NCBI GenBank assembly: GCA_903834925.1
Contig: CAILLA010000238.1
Location: 1-64,000 of the forward strand
Direction: 5' to 3'
DNA length: 64,000 nt
Source of the DNA: an uncultured Schlesneria sp.
GTDB lineage: Bacteria > Planctomycetota > Planctomycetia > Planctomycetales > Planctomycetaceae
Shown here in pieces: positions 53,158-61,293 of this stretch; position 1 is the stretch's first letter; each line of letters starts with the position of its first letter. The notes under the pieces were generated by a model. The model worked only from the letters and a program-made list of their open reading frames with translations. It ran no database searches and was not told the origin of the DNA. The translations under genes and the position numbers were made by a program.

Positions 53158-56100
53158 ATGAACCGAATTTGGAAAGAAGCGACGGTTTCCAGTTTCGTTT
53201 GCCTTGTTAATCAGGCTCTATCCATCATCGTCTTTGCACAGATCACTTCTGGCATGGTCAAGGGTGATGAGGTTGCTGCCGATCGAGTCGAGTTTGTTCG
53301 AGACATTCAACCGCTGCTACTTTCCCGATGTGCAGAATGTCATGGCGAGAAGGCTGCGAAGAGTGGCCTTCGACTCGATGTGAAGTCAGCCGCATTACAC
53401 GGTGGCGATTCTGGAGCGGTGATTGTTCCAAACCAGAGTGCCAAAAGCACGCTGATGGAACGGATCAGCAGCCGTGGCGATGACAAGATGCCGCCTGAAG
53501 GAGAACGGCTTTCGGACTCACAGGTCGCTCTGCTCAAACGTTGGATTGACCAGGGGGCAGTCTGGCCCGACGGCGTCGACAAATTCAAAATCGTGGACAA
53601 GTACGACTGGTGGTCGTTGAGGCCAATTGTTCGACCGCCTGTGCCCGAAGTCATTTCAAGAGGATTCGGCGCTGAAAATGGAGCGAACAAGTCGATCGAA
53701 AGAGTCTCGCCGATCGATGCCTTCGTGATCGCCAAGCTACGAGAAAAGGGACTGAATCGATCGCCAGAAGCGGATCGTCGGACGCTGGCGCGTCGTGCCT
53801 ATTTTGACCTGATTGGTTTACCGCCGACTCCAGAGAAGATTGAGGCATTTGTGGCGGATACCGACCCAAACGCCTATGAAAAACTGGTCGATGAATTACT
53901 GGAGTCGCCTCATTACGGCGAGAGATGGGCTCGACACTGGCTGGATATCGTTCACTATGGGGATACTCACGGATATGACAAGGACAAGCCCCGACCGAAC
54001 GCCTGGCCCTATCGCGACTATGTCATTCGAGCATTGAATCGCGATAAGCCATATTCTCAATTTATCGAAGAGCAGATTGCCGGTGACATTCTTTCGCCGG
54101 GAACCGAAGATGGAATCACCGCAACTGGATTTATTGCAGCAGGACCTTGGGATTTCATTGGACATGCCGAAGTCCCGGAATCGAAAACCGATGGGATGAT
54201 TGCTCGGCTGTTGGACCGTGATGACATGGTCTCGAACGTCTGCAACACATTCCTCAGCCTCACCGTCCAATGTGCACGGTGTCACAACCACAAGTTTGAT
54301 CCTGTTGTTCAAGAGGACTATTACCGACTTCAAGCGGACTTTGCCGCACTCGATCGTGCTGATCGGGCATATGACATCGATCCGAAAATCTCGTTCCGGC
54401 GAGCTGAGTTATTGGCCATGCAGAACGGGGGCAAAGAAAAACAGCGGCAATTTCAAGCCAGGGTGTCGGAACTCGGCGGCGAAACGTTGAAGGGTTTGGA
54501 TGCGAAAATTGCCGCCTCAAACAAACCGGATATTCAGCCGATGGCGGCTCAGTTCGGGTATCACAGCCAGATTGAGCCAAAAGCCGATACGGTGAAATGG
54601 GTTCAAGTTGACCTGGGTCAATCGAGATCTTTTACGGCAGTCCAAGTCGTCGGTTGCCACGACGATTTTAACAACATTGGTGCTGGATTTGGTTTTCCGG
54701 TTCGATTCAAAGTCGAATTCAGCGACGACGAGAATTTCCGACAAGCTTTCAAACTTGTCGTTGATCAGACGGGAAATGATTTTGCGAATCCTGGCGTTAA
54801 ACCGTTGAAGTTTCCTGTTTCAGGGCTTTCTGGTCGTTTCGTCCGGGTGACGGCGACGAAACTTGCACCGCGACAAAACGATTTCATTTTTGCGTTGGGT
54901 GAGCTTAGCGTTTTTGATGATGCTGGAAAGAACGTGGCACAAGGAAAGCCTGTTCGCGGCCTCGATTCCATCGAGGCTCCTCCAAGATGGCGTACATCCA
55001 ATCTTGTCGATGGATACTACTACGGAATGACTCAGCCGGACGGAGCGTCTCTTGCGGAACTCAAATCGCAGCGGGAAGAACTGTTGGCGAAAGTTATTGA
55101 TGCCGGAACGCGTGCGGCGATCAGCGAAAATGATCGAGAACTGGCCACTACGAATGAACAACTGGCAAAACTTCCCCCGGCAAAAATGGTTTACTCGGGA
55201 ATGGTCTACTCCGGGTCGGGAACATTTACAGGAACGGGTCCTGCTGGTGGAAAGCCACGAACGATACACGTCCTCGCACGGGGTGACGTACGGAATCCAT
55301 TGAAGGTCGTTGGACCAGGAAAAGTTCCCTTAAGTCCGCGCGAGTCTGGCGAGTTTTTATTTCCTGAGGATCACACTGAAGGTCAGAGGCGAGTTGAATT
55401 GGCAAAGTGGATATCGGCGAAAGAGAACCCACTGACCTGGCGGTCGATCGTGAACCGCGTCTGGCTTTATCACTTTGGCCGGGGGATTGTTGACTCGCCA
55501 AACGACTTTGGTCGCATGGGACAACTTCCCACGCACCCCGAGTTATTAGACTGGCTCGCCGTCCAATTCCGGGATGAAGGTCAAAGCCTGAAGCAACTGC
55601 ATCGAATGATGATGACGAGTGCCACGTATCGGCAGAGTTCGAGCGGTTCAATTGAGTCCGTGGATCACGCGTCATCGAAAGGAAAAACGAACTCATCGAA
55701 TGATTCAGTTGGTCAAGTTGACAGATTACACGACGCTGCGGCTGTCGATGGCAGCAATGTCTTCCTATGGCGAATGAACCGTCGGAAATTGGAAGCGGAA
55801 TCGGTTCGAGACGCCGTATTGGTGATTGCGGGAAAACTCAACCGAGAATTCGGTGGTCCGGCTTTCCAGGACTTCATTGTCGAGAAGCCAGAACATTCGC
55901 CACATTACGAATACCTTCTGCATGATCCCGAGGATGTGCGGATTCATCGGCGATCGATTTATCGATTTCTGGTCAGATCGCAAACACAGCCATTCATGAC
56001 GACCCTCGATTGTGCAGATCCGTCAATGAGTGTCGATAAGCGAAACGAAACCGTGACTGCGTTGCAGGCTCTGGCTCTGCTGAACAATCGCCTGATTTTG

Positions 56101-56304
56101 ACAATGGAAAAATACATGGCTCAGCGGATCGAACGTGACCGAACGGGATTAAGTCAGCAAATCGACTATGCGTTTCGGCTGGCACTTTCGCGGTCGCCAA
56201 CTGAGGCAGAACTGACGGAACTCACCCCTTACGCTCAAACGCACGGTCTCGTAAACTTATGCCGAGTTCTCCTGAATCTGAACGAGTTTGTGTTTGTGGA
56301 TTAA
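53158..56304 (+). CDS. DUF1549/DUF1553 protein with cytochrome and discoidin-like domain
   Basis: This 1,048-aa protein has a short signal-like N-terminus, a planctomycete cytochrome domain with CAECHGEKAAKSGLRLD, DUF1549 (LARRAYFDLIGLPPTPEKIE and YGERWARHWLDIVHYGDTHG), a middle domain resembling F5/8 discoidin (VQVDLGQSRSFTAVQVVGCHDDF and VRVTATKLAP) and DUF1553 at the C-terminus. A discoidin-like domain suggests binding of a carbohydrate surface. Unlike 35320-38349 there is no DUF1501 partner downstream; an ECF sigma/anti-sigma pair follows instead. I chose ATG 53158 because the cytochrome region begins about 55 residues later. Confidence 0.9.
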   Translation: MNRIWKEATVSSFVCLVNQALSIIVFAQITSGMVKGDEVAADRVEFVRDIQPLLLSRCAECHGEKAAKSGLRLDVKSAALHGGDSGAVIVPNQSAKSTLMERISSRGDDKMPPEGERLSDSQVALLKRWIDQGAVWPDGVDKFKIVDKYDWWSLRPIVRPPVPEVISRGFGAENGANKSIERVSPIDAFVIAKLREKGLNRSPEADRRTLARRAYFDLIGLPPTPEKIEAFVADTDPNAYEKLVDELLESPHYGERWARHWLDIVHYGDTHGYDKDKPRPNAWPYRDYVIRALNRDKPYSQFIEEQIAGDILSPGTEDGITATGFIAAGPWDFIGHAEVPESKTDGMIARLLDRDDMVSNVCNTFLSLTVQCARCHNHKFDPVVQEDYYRLQADFAALDRADRAYDIDPKISFRRAELLAMQNGGKEKQRQFQARVSELGGETLKGLDAKIAASNKPDIQPMAAQFGYHSQIEPKADTVKWVQVDLGQSRSFTAVQVVGCHDDFNNIGAGFGFPVRFKVEFSDDENFRQAFKLVVDQTGNDFANPGVKPLKFPVSGLSGRFVRVTATKLAPRQNDFIFALGELSVFDDAGKNVAQGKPVRGLDSIEAPPRWRTSNLVDGYYYGMTQPDGASLAELKSQREELLAKVIDAGTRAAISENDRELATTNEQLAKLPPAKMVYSGMVYSGSGTFTGTGPAGGKPRTIHVLARGDVRNPLKVVGPGKVPLSPRESGEFLFPEDHTEGQRRVELAKWISAKENPLTWRSIVNRVWLYHFGRGIVDSPNDFGRMGQLPTHPELLDWLAVQFRDEGQSLKQLHRMMMTSATYRQSSSGSIESVDHASSKGKTNSSNDSVGQVDRLHDAAAVDGSNVFLWRMNRRKLEAESVRDAVLVIAGKLNREFGGPAFQDFIVEKPEHSPHYEYLLHDPEDVRIHRRSIYRFLVRSQTQPFMTTLDCADPSMSVDKRNETVTALQALALLNNRLILTMEKYMAQRIERDRTGLSQQIDYAFRLALSRSPTEAELTELTPYAQTHGLVNLCRVLLNLNEFVFVD

Positions 56305-56491
56305 AACCGCCGTAACCACCTGCAATTAAATTGTTTATGAAACAATAAGGCAGTCGAGGTCATCAGTGAGAGGATGCAATCAGTGATTTCGGCGCTGTTG
56401 AAGGGCGTTACAAGCTCTTTTTGAAAGTAACTTCCAACGCTCAGTGGCACTCAGGCGTAATCAATTGCGGGGTGCCTAATTGCAGAAAACA

Positions 56492-57181
56492 ATGACGTTA
56501 CCGGACAGCAGTATTTCCGGCGTGGATGAGACTGCCAGCGCGACGCACGAATCGCGCCTGGTGGACGAGGCGCGCCGGGGGAGTCAGGCGGCGTTTGGTG
56601 AATTGGTGACCCGTTATGAACGCAGATTGATTCGCGTCATTCTGCAGTTCGTGAAGAGTCAGGAACTGGCAGAAGATCTGGCTCAGGAATCGTTTCTCAA
56701 GGCATACCAACGTCTTGCACAGTTTGATCCGGCTCGACGCTTCGGTCCGTGGTTATTTCGGATAGGCGTAAACCAGACATTGGATTATTTGCGTCGCCGA
56801 AAACGGCGCGGTTGGTGGCTGCTCTTTTCAGAGCGAGGCACGGAACGCGATCCCGATCCAGCAGTCGCTGACCCGCGGCAGCAACTTGATTTAGAGCAAG
56901 AAGTTGCGGCAATTTTGGAGCAGATCCCGGAAAATTATCGAATTGTTCTGATGTTACGGGAACTTCAAAACTTCTCGACATCTGAAATTGCGACGATTCT
57001 CGAGCGGAAAGAAGCCACCGTTCGCTGGCGACTGGCGGAAGCTCGTTCGATGTTTCATGACCTGTGGGTCAAACGGCGCGATGGGCACGAAGGCGAATTG
57101 CAAACGGCTGACGAGCCACCGATTGGTGGTAAAGAGCCTCCGAAGGCCGGAGGCCGAAAGAGACGAAAGGGTGACGAATGA
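56492..57181 (+). CDS. ECF-type sigma factor
   Basis: This 229-aa protein has region 2 (ELAEDLAQESFLKAYQRLA and GPWLFRIGVNQTLDYLRRR) and region 4 (IPENYRIVLMLRELQNFS and TSEIATILERKEATVRWRL). It should direct RNA polymerase to a set of promoters. Its stop codon overlaps the start of the next gene by four bases, whose product is a membrane-anchored ZAS-type anti-sigma factor. The C-terminal tail is rich in Gly, Pro and Lys. The start may be ATG 56492 or a TTG at 56480. Confidence 0.92.
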   Translation: MTLPDSSISGVDETASATHESRLVDEARRGSQAAFGELVTRYERRLIRVILQFVKSQELAEDLAQESFLKAYQRLAQFDPARRFGPWLFRIGVNQTLDYLRRRKRRGWWLLFSERGTERDPDPAVADPRQQLDLEQEVAAILEQIPENYRIVLMLRELQNFSTSEIATILERKEATVRWRLAEARSMFHDLWVKRRDGHEGELQTADEPPIGGKEPPKAGGRKRRKGDE

Positions 57182-57687
57182 CGGATTGTCGACGAGTCAA
57201 ACAATTGCTTCCGCTGTGGGTCGGTCAGGATCTTCCTGATTCCGCCAGCGCTGCCGAAGTTGCAAGTCACCTTGAAAGCTGTCCCGACTGCGAGCGGCAA
57301 CAAAGAAGCTTGCAAGCCAGCTTGGAACTGTTGCACTCGTCGAAATCCTGGCCGGTCGAGCCAAGCCGCCCCAGTCTCTGGCCGCAGCTTGTCTCGCGAA
57401 TTTCAAAGTGGGATAACGACCACCGTCGCGAGCGGTTTAACGGTTGGATCCCCGCAAGCGTCATGTCTCTTGCGGTCGCGCTGATGGTCGCTGTTTCGAT
57501 CCCTTCGATTCATCAGGCAATTTTTGATGACGAAGGATCCAGTGGAGACATCGTCGATCATTTCCCCTTGAGAATCCCTGTTGAGTTGCCTGGTCAGGAT
57601 GTTGAGAACCCTTTTCAACAGAATCCTCTTGTGACGCCGGTAAACTGGGAGATTCCCAAAACACATTCTCAGCTTGATCAGTTTTAG
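57178..57687 (+). CDS. Membrane-anchored anti-sigma factor, ZAS type
   Basis: This 169-aa protein has an N-terminal zinc-binding anti-sigma domain with HLESCPDCERQ (H-x3-C-x2-C), then a basic linker and one membrane helix (PASVMSLAVALMVAVSIPS). The C-terminus is short and extracytoplasmic, ending LDQF. It overlaps the sigma gene by four bases (ATGA), a translationally coupled pair. It probably holds the sigma factor until a signal, perhaps outside the membrane, releases it. Whether regulated proteolysis is involved cannot be told. Confidence 0.9.
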   Translation: MTDCRRVKQLLPLWVGQDLPDSASAAEVASHLESCPDCERQQRSLQASLELLHSSKSWPVEPSRPSLWPQLVSRISKWDNDHRRERFNGWIPASVMSLAVALMVAVSIPSIHQAIFDDEGSSGDIVDHFPLRIPVELPGQDVENPFQQNPLVTPVNWEIPKTHSQLDQF

Positions 57688-58022
57688 GTTGATTGAACTC
57701 GGATCAAAGCGGGTGTTGTTTTCGTTTGATTGAGCGATTCGGATTGCTGGATTTCTGGCCGACGATTATCAACGCTGCTTCATGAGAACGATTGAGTTTT
57801 CAATCACCGATACTTGAGTGTGTCAGTTCTGCCTTCCAAACACTTGAACCCGTGGATGGACATCAATTTCAGGTCAGCACTGCAATTTGTTTTTGCGGTC
57901 AAATGAATTTGCTGTGCCTAGAATTCTCACGGTTGCCGTTAACGCCGAATGAGTTCGGCACATAGACGGTTTTCGGCAGCAATTGTGATGCGGTGAGTTT
58001 GCATCGTTCAAGGGGTGTTGTT
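57688..58022. other. Intergenic region before the HAD gene
   Basis: No gene. The stretch is AT-rich with several short inverted repeats but no clear terminator. The HAD gene frame opens at 57993, ahead of the chosen start. Confidence 0.4.
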
Positions 58023-58769
58023 GTGCTCTCTGACTTTGAAGGTCGTTTTTCCCCGTCATCGATCCAGTGGTTGGTATTCGATGCCGTCGGAACGTTGATT
58101 CAACCGAACCCATCCGTGGCATTTGCTTACCACTCGATCGCGTCTCGTTATGGATCTCTTATCTCCGTTGATGAAATTAGTCGGCGATTTCGACGTGCAT
58201 TTCGACAAAGCGAGACTGACAAGTTCCCGAATGGCCCCGCATTCGGCTCGCACTACTTGAGCAATGATTCGATTGAATATGCCCGTTGGCGCTGGATCGT
58301 GGAACAAGTGGTTCCCGACGTTAACAATATCCAACAATGTTTTGCCGAACTTTGGGACCACTTTGCAAGCCCGTCATCCTGGTCTGTCTTCGACGATGTC
58401 GGGTCGACGTTAACAGCACTCAAAAGATCTGGTTATCGCCTGGTGATTGCATCCAACTTCGATTCCAGGTTGCATTCGGTCTGCCGTGGGCACGAACAAT
58501 TAACCGCCATCGAACAAAGCTTCGTCTCGTCGGAGGTGGGCTACCGAAAACCAGCAAAGGAGTTCTACCAGTCGCTGATTTCAAGTTTCGGATGTCGCCC
58601 GAACGAGATTCTGATGATCGGTGACGACCCGGAACATGACGTTGCAGGCCCGATCGCATCCAACATGCATGCACTGTTGATCGACAGAAAATCAACAAAC
58701 GTCGATCAAAATTCGATTCGTTCGCTGGATCAATTATTGTCAACCAGCGCTTATCGAACCGCGTTTTGA
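58023..58769 (+). CDS. HAD family phosphatase
   Basis: This 248-aa protein has HAD motif I in the form LVFDAVGTLIQP (DxVGT, as in HDHD3-like members, with D as nucleophile), motif II in LVIASNFDS, and motif III/IV with YRKPAKEFYQ and ILMIGDDPEHDV. It should be a cytosolic small-molecule phosphatase. I chose GTG 58023 because AAGGGG lies 7 bases upstream; a GTG at 57993 in the same frame is possible. It is followed by the scpB gene after 159 bases on the same strand. Confidence 0.85.
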   Translation: MLSDFEGRFSPSSIQWLVFDAVGTLIQPNPSVAFAYHSIASRYGSLISVDEISRRFRRAFRQSETDKFPNGPAFGSHYLSNDSIEYARWRWIVEQVVPDVNNIQQCFAELWDHFASPSSWSVFDDVGSTLTALKRSGYRLVIASNFDSRLHSVCRGHEQLTAIEQSFVSSEVGYRKPAKEFYQSLISSFGCRPNEILMIGDDPEHDVAGPIASNMHALLIDRKSTNVDQNSIRSLDQLLSTSAYRTAF

Positions 58770-58928
58770 TCACCGAACGAAACGGCCCGAACCGATCCCG
58801 TGTTTTTCAACGTAATCGGGCTTGTTCCAGATCGATCTTGACCCTTGTTGATGACCGCACGATAACCTCGCAAAACTTATTCGAACGCAACCAATTCAGG
58901 CTTGAGGTTTTGTAAGGGATACATTTCG

Positions 58929-59849
58929 ATGTCTGATCGAATTGAGTCTGTCTCAGACGACGACGCCGACCCATCCGATCTGGAATCAAAAGATTGGGAA
59001 CAGGACGACTTCAGCGACGACCAAGGTTCGGAATCGCCGCTCGGGGACTGGGGTGGCGGCGAATTAGAGGCCGCCTATCTCAAAGCTCTCTCGGCTTTAG
59101 AGGCTTCTGAGTCACAGATGCCGCACGATACAGACAAAGCGATCAAACCACCGCGCATCCCCGTCATCGACGATGAATTGATCGTCAGTGAGCGATCTGG
59201 ATTAATAACGACAGAGAAAAATGAAGATTCCTCCACGGAATTGGCCTCCCTGAACGAAACCGATCTGGTGATCGACACGTCCGAGCCGGATGAAGTTGCT
59301 AAGGAATCGCCACCTGTTGTCGAGGCTCGACCAAACCCACGTCAGATCATCGAAGCCTGTCTGTTTGTCGGTGGCACTCCGCTGACATCGAGTCGTATTT
59401 CAGTTGTCTTACGAGGCGAATTCGATGCGGACTATGTTGATCGTGAAATCAATGAACTGAACCGTCTTTACGCCGTCGAAGAACGTCCGTATGAAATCCG
59501 GTTAGGCGAAGGTGGATATCGCCTGACTCTGCGAGACGAATTCGAACGGATACGACACAAGGTTTATGGTCTCGGTCCGAAAGAAGTTCGACTGTCGCAA
59601 GAGGCATTGGAAGTCCTGGCGGTTGTCGCCTACCACCAGCCCATTAAACAGGGCGACGTTGAAAAGTTGGGAAAGCCCGGCTGTGGTCCGATTCTTCGTC
59701 AACTCGTACGTCGCGAATTGATTGCCATCGCGCGTGATCCGCAGCATCCCAAAGACGTCAACTATAAAACAACGCCCCGCTTCTTGTCGTTGTTCGGAAT
59801 TGGCAGCCTTGATGAACTGCCGAGACACGAACAAGTCACCTATAAATGA
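58929..59849 (+). CDS. scpB: SMC-Scp complex subunit ScpB
   Basis: This 306-aa protein has the ScpB core in its C-terminal half: ARPNPRQIIEACLFVGGTPL, then the winged-helix pair with RLGEGGYRLTLRDEFERIRH, LSQEALEVLAVVAYHQPIK and RELIAIARDPQHPKDVNYKT. The first 130 residues are acidic, low complexity and specific to this lineage. ScpB works with ScpA and SMC to organise and segregate the chromosome. ScpA is not in the window. Start ATG 58929; the gene is not clearly in an operon. Confidence 0.93.
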   Translation: MSDRIESVSDDDADPSDLESKDWEQDDFSDDQGSESPLGDWGGGELEAAYLKALSALEASESQMPHDTDKAIKPPRIPVIDDELIVSERSGLITTEKNEDSSTELASLNETDLVIDTSEPDEVAKESPPVVEARPNPRQIIEACLFVGGTPLTSSRISVVLRGEFDADYVDREINELNRLYAVEERPYEIRLGEGGYRLTLRDEFERIRHKVYGLGPKEVRLSQEALEVLAVVAYHQPIKQGDVEKLGKPGCGPILRQLVRRELIAIARDPQHPKDVNYKTTPRFLSLFGIGSLDELPRHEQVTYK

Positions 59850-59901
59850 AGCGGCGGCGAAAAGAAAATAACGATGAGGTGACGGCTTGACCGATCACCG
59901 A

Positions 59902-61236
59902 TTAATTGATGCGAGGATCGGATGTTTGTGAACCGATCAGCGATTCGACGTCATCTAGTTCCAGTGGGGCGCAGCAAGTCAGCGATTCAACACCTGTTTC
60001 TGTTACGACGACTGTGTCTTCGACGCGAATATAAATCTGTTCGTCCCTGACCCATAACTGTGGGTCCAGCGCGAAAACTAGCCCTGGTTTTAAGGATTCC
60101 ATGCGGTAGCTTCCCACATCGTGAACGGCCATTCCAACGGGATGGGTGAATGCGACTTCCGACTCGATCATTGCTTTCGCAGCATCCCGATACGCGGGCT
60201 TTGACCAGGGCCATGACAACCATTTCGGTCGGACCGCTTCTGCAGCCTCTTGTGCTAATTGGCTGACCAGAACCTGAGGTCGGATCAGTTTCAGCAGGAC
60301 CTTATGGTATTCCACGACGAATCCGTAAAGTTCTCGCTGAAGCGGTGTATAGCGAGAATTCACGGGCCACATCCGGCCGATGTCACTCGTGTAGCAATTG
60401 CAATCAGGAGCATAGTCCATCAGGATCAGATCACCGTCACGCAGGAGACTCTGGTTTCTGTAATAGTGAGCATTCCAGATGTTCGCGCCACTTGCCACGA
60501 TCGGACGGTATCCTGGACCAGATGCACCGGATCTCAAAAAACGGTAATCGGCGATCGCGGCAAGTTCAAATTCCACAAGTCCTGCCCGAGTGATTTTCAT
60601 CGCGTCGATGACGGCGTTGGCCGTCAATTCACCAGCATGCCGCATCAACGCAATTTCGCGAGAACTTTTTATCAGTCTTAATTGATCAAGGATCGGAGAA
60701 AGATCGCAGAACGTGGCATGGGAACAGATCTCCGCCAACTTGTTTCGGAACAATATTTCTGTCGACAGGCGACCGTCCCAAGGGTCAGCGTTACGCAAAT
60801 GCATCGCATGCAATAACGTGTCGCGGCAAGCTTCTCGCCCTTCGGCGGGAGCCATCGGCGTATAAATGCGAGTCGCGTTAAGAAGATCTGGTCCAAGTGA
60901 CTCAAGCGGCTTGACGCTCGTAACACCCGTAATACGAACCGTTGATTCAGGGTCGCTCGAATTGAGCTGAGGTCCTTCGCTTCTCTCGTGCTTGGGATCG
61001 CGTTGAGGAAGATAAAGGGTTGTTGTGCGATTCAGTCCGTCCAATCGCAGGTAGGCATGCGGAACTTCGACGCCGCACAGGTAATGAAATTCGTTCGTCT
61101 GTCGAAATAAGTCGAATGCACCTGTCGCTGGTGCCCCTTGCAATACAGCGACTGACGCGCCGATGGCATCGTAGATCTTGTTACGTCGAGCATCGAATTC
61201 TTCAGGTGGGAAAACTGTCTGATAGTAGGTGATCGT
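59902..61236 (-). CDS. M24 family Xaa-Pro aminopeptidase, non-standard start
   Basis: The protein has the M24 'pita-bread' metalloprotease motifs: MDYAPDCNCYTSDIGR with two metal-binding aspartates, FTHPVGMAVHDVG with the histidine, and YIRVEDTVVVTE with the final glutamate. The glutamate normally at TIEPGLY is an aspartate here (ALDPQLW), as occurs in some M24 branches. It would remove N-terminal residues before proline. The coding signal continues 31 codons upstream of the first standard start (TTG 61143) as ITYYQTVFPPEEFDARRNK, but no ATG, GTG or TTG precedes it before a stop. An ACG at 61234-61236, four bases after AAGGGG, is a likely start. Confidence 0.88.
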   Translation of the reverse strand, partial: TITYYQTVFPPEEFDARRNKIYDAIGASVAVLQGAPATGAFDLFRQTNEFHYLCGVEVPHAYLRLDGLNRTTTLYLPQRDPKHERSEGPQLNSSDPESTVRITGVTSVKPLESLGPDLLNATRIYTPMAPAEGREACRDTLLHAMHLRNADPWDGRLSTEILFRNKLAEICSHATFCDLSPILDQLRLIKSSREIALMRHAGELTANAVIDAMKITRAGLVEFELAAIADYRFLRSGASGPGYRPIVASGANIWNAHYYRNQSLLRDGDLILMDYAPDCNCYTSDIGRMWPVNSRYTPLQRELYGFVVEYHKVLLKLIRPQVLVSQLAQEAAEAVRPKWLSWPWSKPAYRDAAKAMIESEVAFTHPVGMAVHDVGSYRMESLKPGLVFALDPQLWVRDEQIYIRVEDTVVVTETGVESLTCCAPLELDDVESLIGSQTSDPRIN

Positions 61237-61293
61237 GAAACCCCTTGCTCAATTTGGCGACGACACAGGCTCAAAAAATTCGCTTCCATTACT

